A stretch of DNA of 6,746 nt. It comes from Prevotella sp. UBA2739 (GTDB taxonomy: Bacteria > Bacteroidota > Bacteroidia > Bacteroidales > Bacteroidaceae). Each line of letters begins with the position of its first letter. The stretch's first letter is position 1. The DNA lies in NCBI GenBank assembly GCA_002353525.1, contig DEJV01000056.1, forward strand, positions 12,204-18,949, in the 5' to 3' direction. Below, piece after piece: positions 6,229 to 6,746 of this stretch. The notes below the pieces were generated by a model that did no database searches, was not told the DNA's origin, and worked only from the letters and a program-made list of their open reading frames with translations. A program made the translations under genes and the position numbers.

Positions 6229-6737
6229 AACACGGACTCATCATCACGACACTCTTAGCGACTACCCTTACCGTGTCGGCACAGGAAGAAGGCCGCAACA
6301 TGGCTGCCATAGGCTTTGGAGCCTCTCATGACTCATGGAACATAGAACTCGACTATGACTACATGGTCTTTCCTTACGCTGGCATCGGGATAGGAGCGCA
6401 GTTTGACAGGGAGAACGGCGACGGCGGACTGCTCGGCGAAATCATTCGCGAAGAGCTGCGCGGCGATGACTATTACGATGACTACGACGACGAGCACGAG
6501 ATCAAACTCAACATCGTGCCGCACCTCACCCTGCGCACCCCTGCCATACGGCTGAAAAAAACACAAGACAAAGGCGACGGACTGCTGCTGGAAGTACAAC
6601 CCGCCGTTGTCATCTCACTTCCGCAACGCCCCAGAAGCCTCTTCAGCTGGCGCACCCGCATGGCACTCGGCTACCGAAGCGGTCCAGAGCCCCAGCTACC
6701 TCTCTGTAGAGATGATTCGCGCTGCCATGGGCGGTGA
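6225..6737 (+). CDS. Small predicted outer-membrane beta-barrel protein, 3' end doubtful
   Basis: The ATG overlaps the FecR stop (ATGA at 6225-6228), so translation is probably coupled. Residues 1-19 are a signal peptide (MKHGLIITTLLATTLTVSA, cut before QEEG). The mature part alternates short beta-like strands and turns (NMAAIGFGASHDSWNIELDY, YMVFPYAGIGIGAQF, KLNIVPHLTLRTP, GLLLEVQPAVVISLP), as in small barrels, so an outer-membrane location is inferred. An Asp/Tyr-rich segment (RGDDYYDDYDDEHE, residues 79-92) would form a very acidic loop. The frame ends at a TGA at 6735-6737, nine bases before the window edge, giving 170 aa. The last 25-40 residues look unlike the rest (GPEPQLPLCRDDSRCHGR), while the +1 frame stays open to the window edge and reads SPSYLSVEMIRAAMGGEPF. 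A 1-base indel, or a frameshifted or broken gene, is therefore possible. I do not recognise a named family. Confidence 0.7.
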   Translation: MKHGLIITTLLATTLTVSAQEEGRNMAAIGFGASHDSWNIELDYDYMVFPYAGIGIGAQFDRENGDGGLLGEIIREELRGDDYYDDYDDEHEIKLNIVPHLTLRTPAIRLKKTQDKGDGLLLEVQPAVVISLPQRPRSLFSWRTRMALGYRSGPEPQLPLCRDDSRCHGR

Positions 6738-6746
6738 GCCTTTCCG

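Noticed and set aside
1..6746. CRISPR array, tRNA, rRNA or insertion sequence
   Set aside because: No regularly spaced repeats, tRNA-like fold, rRNA segment or transposase with inverted ends was seen.

Overview
The window looks like a Bacteroidales chromosome or metagenomic contig, most likely Prevotellaceae. The support is a Bacteroides-type FecI sigma factor, a TonB-dependent receptor with STN and carboxypeptidase-regulatory-like domains, a DUF4249 lipoprotein, lipoproteins with acidic residues right after the lipid-anchored cysteine, and starts without Shine-Dalgarno sequences in A-rich leaders. The genus is inferred and was not tested.

Layout: the last 27 codons of an unrecognised gene end at 86. 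A gene-free stretch of about 200 bp follows, ending in a strong hairpin plus T-tract (213-281) just before the next gene. Six genes then run on the + strand: ECF sigma factor (291-803), STN-type TonB-dependent receptor (929-3685), DUF4249 lipoprotein (3730-4803), small unrecognised lipoprotein (4829-5404), FecR-like anti-sigma factor (5401-6228), and a small predicted outer-membrane protein (6225-6737) whose 3' end may be frameshifted. The last two junctions are 4-nt ATGA overlaps; the largest internal gap is 125 bp (804-928). No gene is supported on the - strand.

Working model (inference from families and order): this is a FecI/FecR/FecA-type cell-surface signalling and uptake locus. The receptor binds an unknown ligand, probably with two surface lipoproteins. 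Its periplasmic STN domain contacts the periplasmic part of FecR. FecR then releases or activates the sigma factor, which transcribes the locus. The order is unusual: the usual Bacteroidetes arrangement is sigma, FecR, receptor, whereas here FecR lies after the receptor and both lipoproteins, directly before a small outer-membrane protein. The substrate cannot be read from the sequence. The least explained parts are the 191-aa lipoprotein, the C-terminal outer-membrane protein with its Asp/Tyr patch, and the hairpin before the sigma gene.
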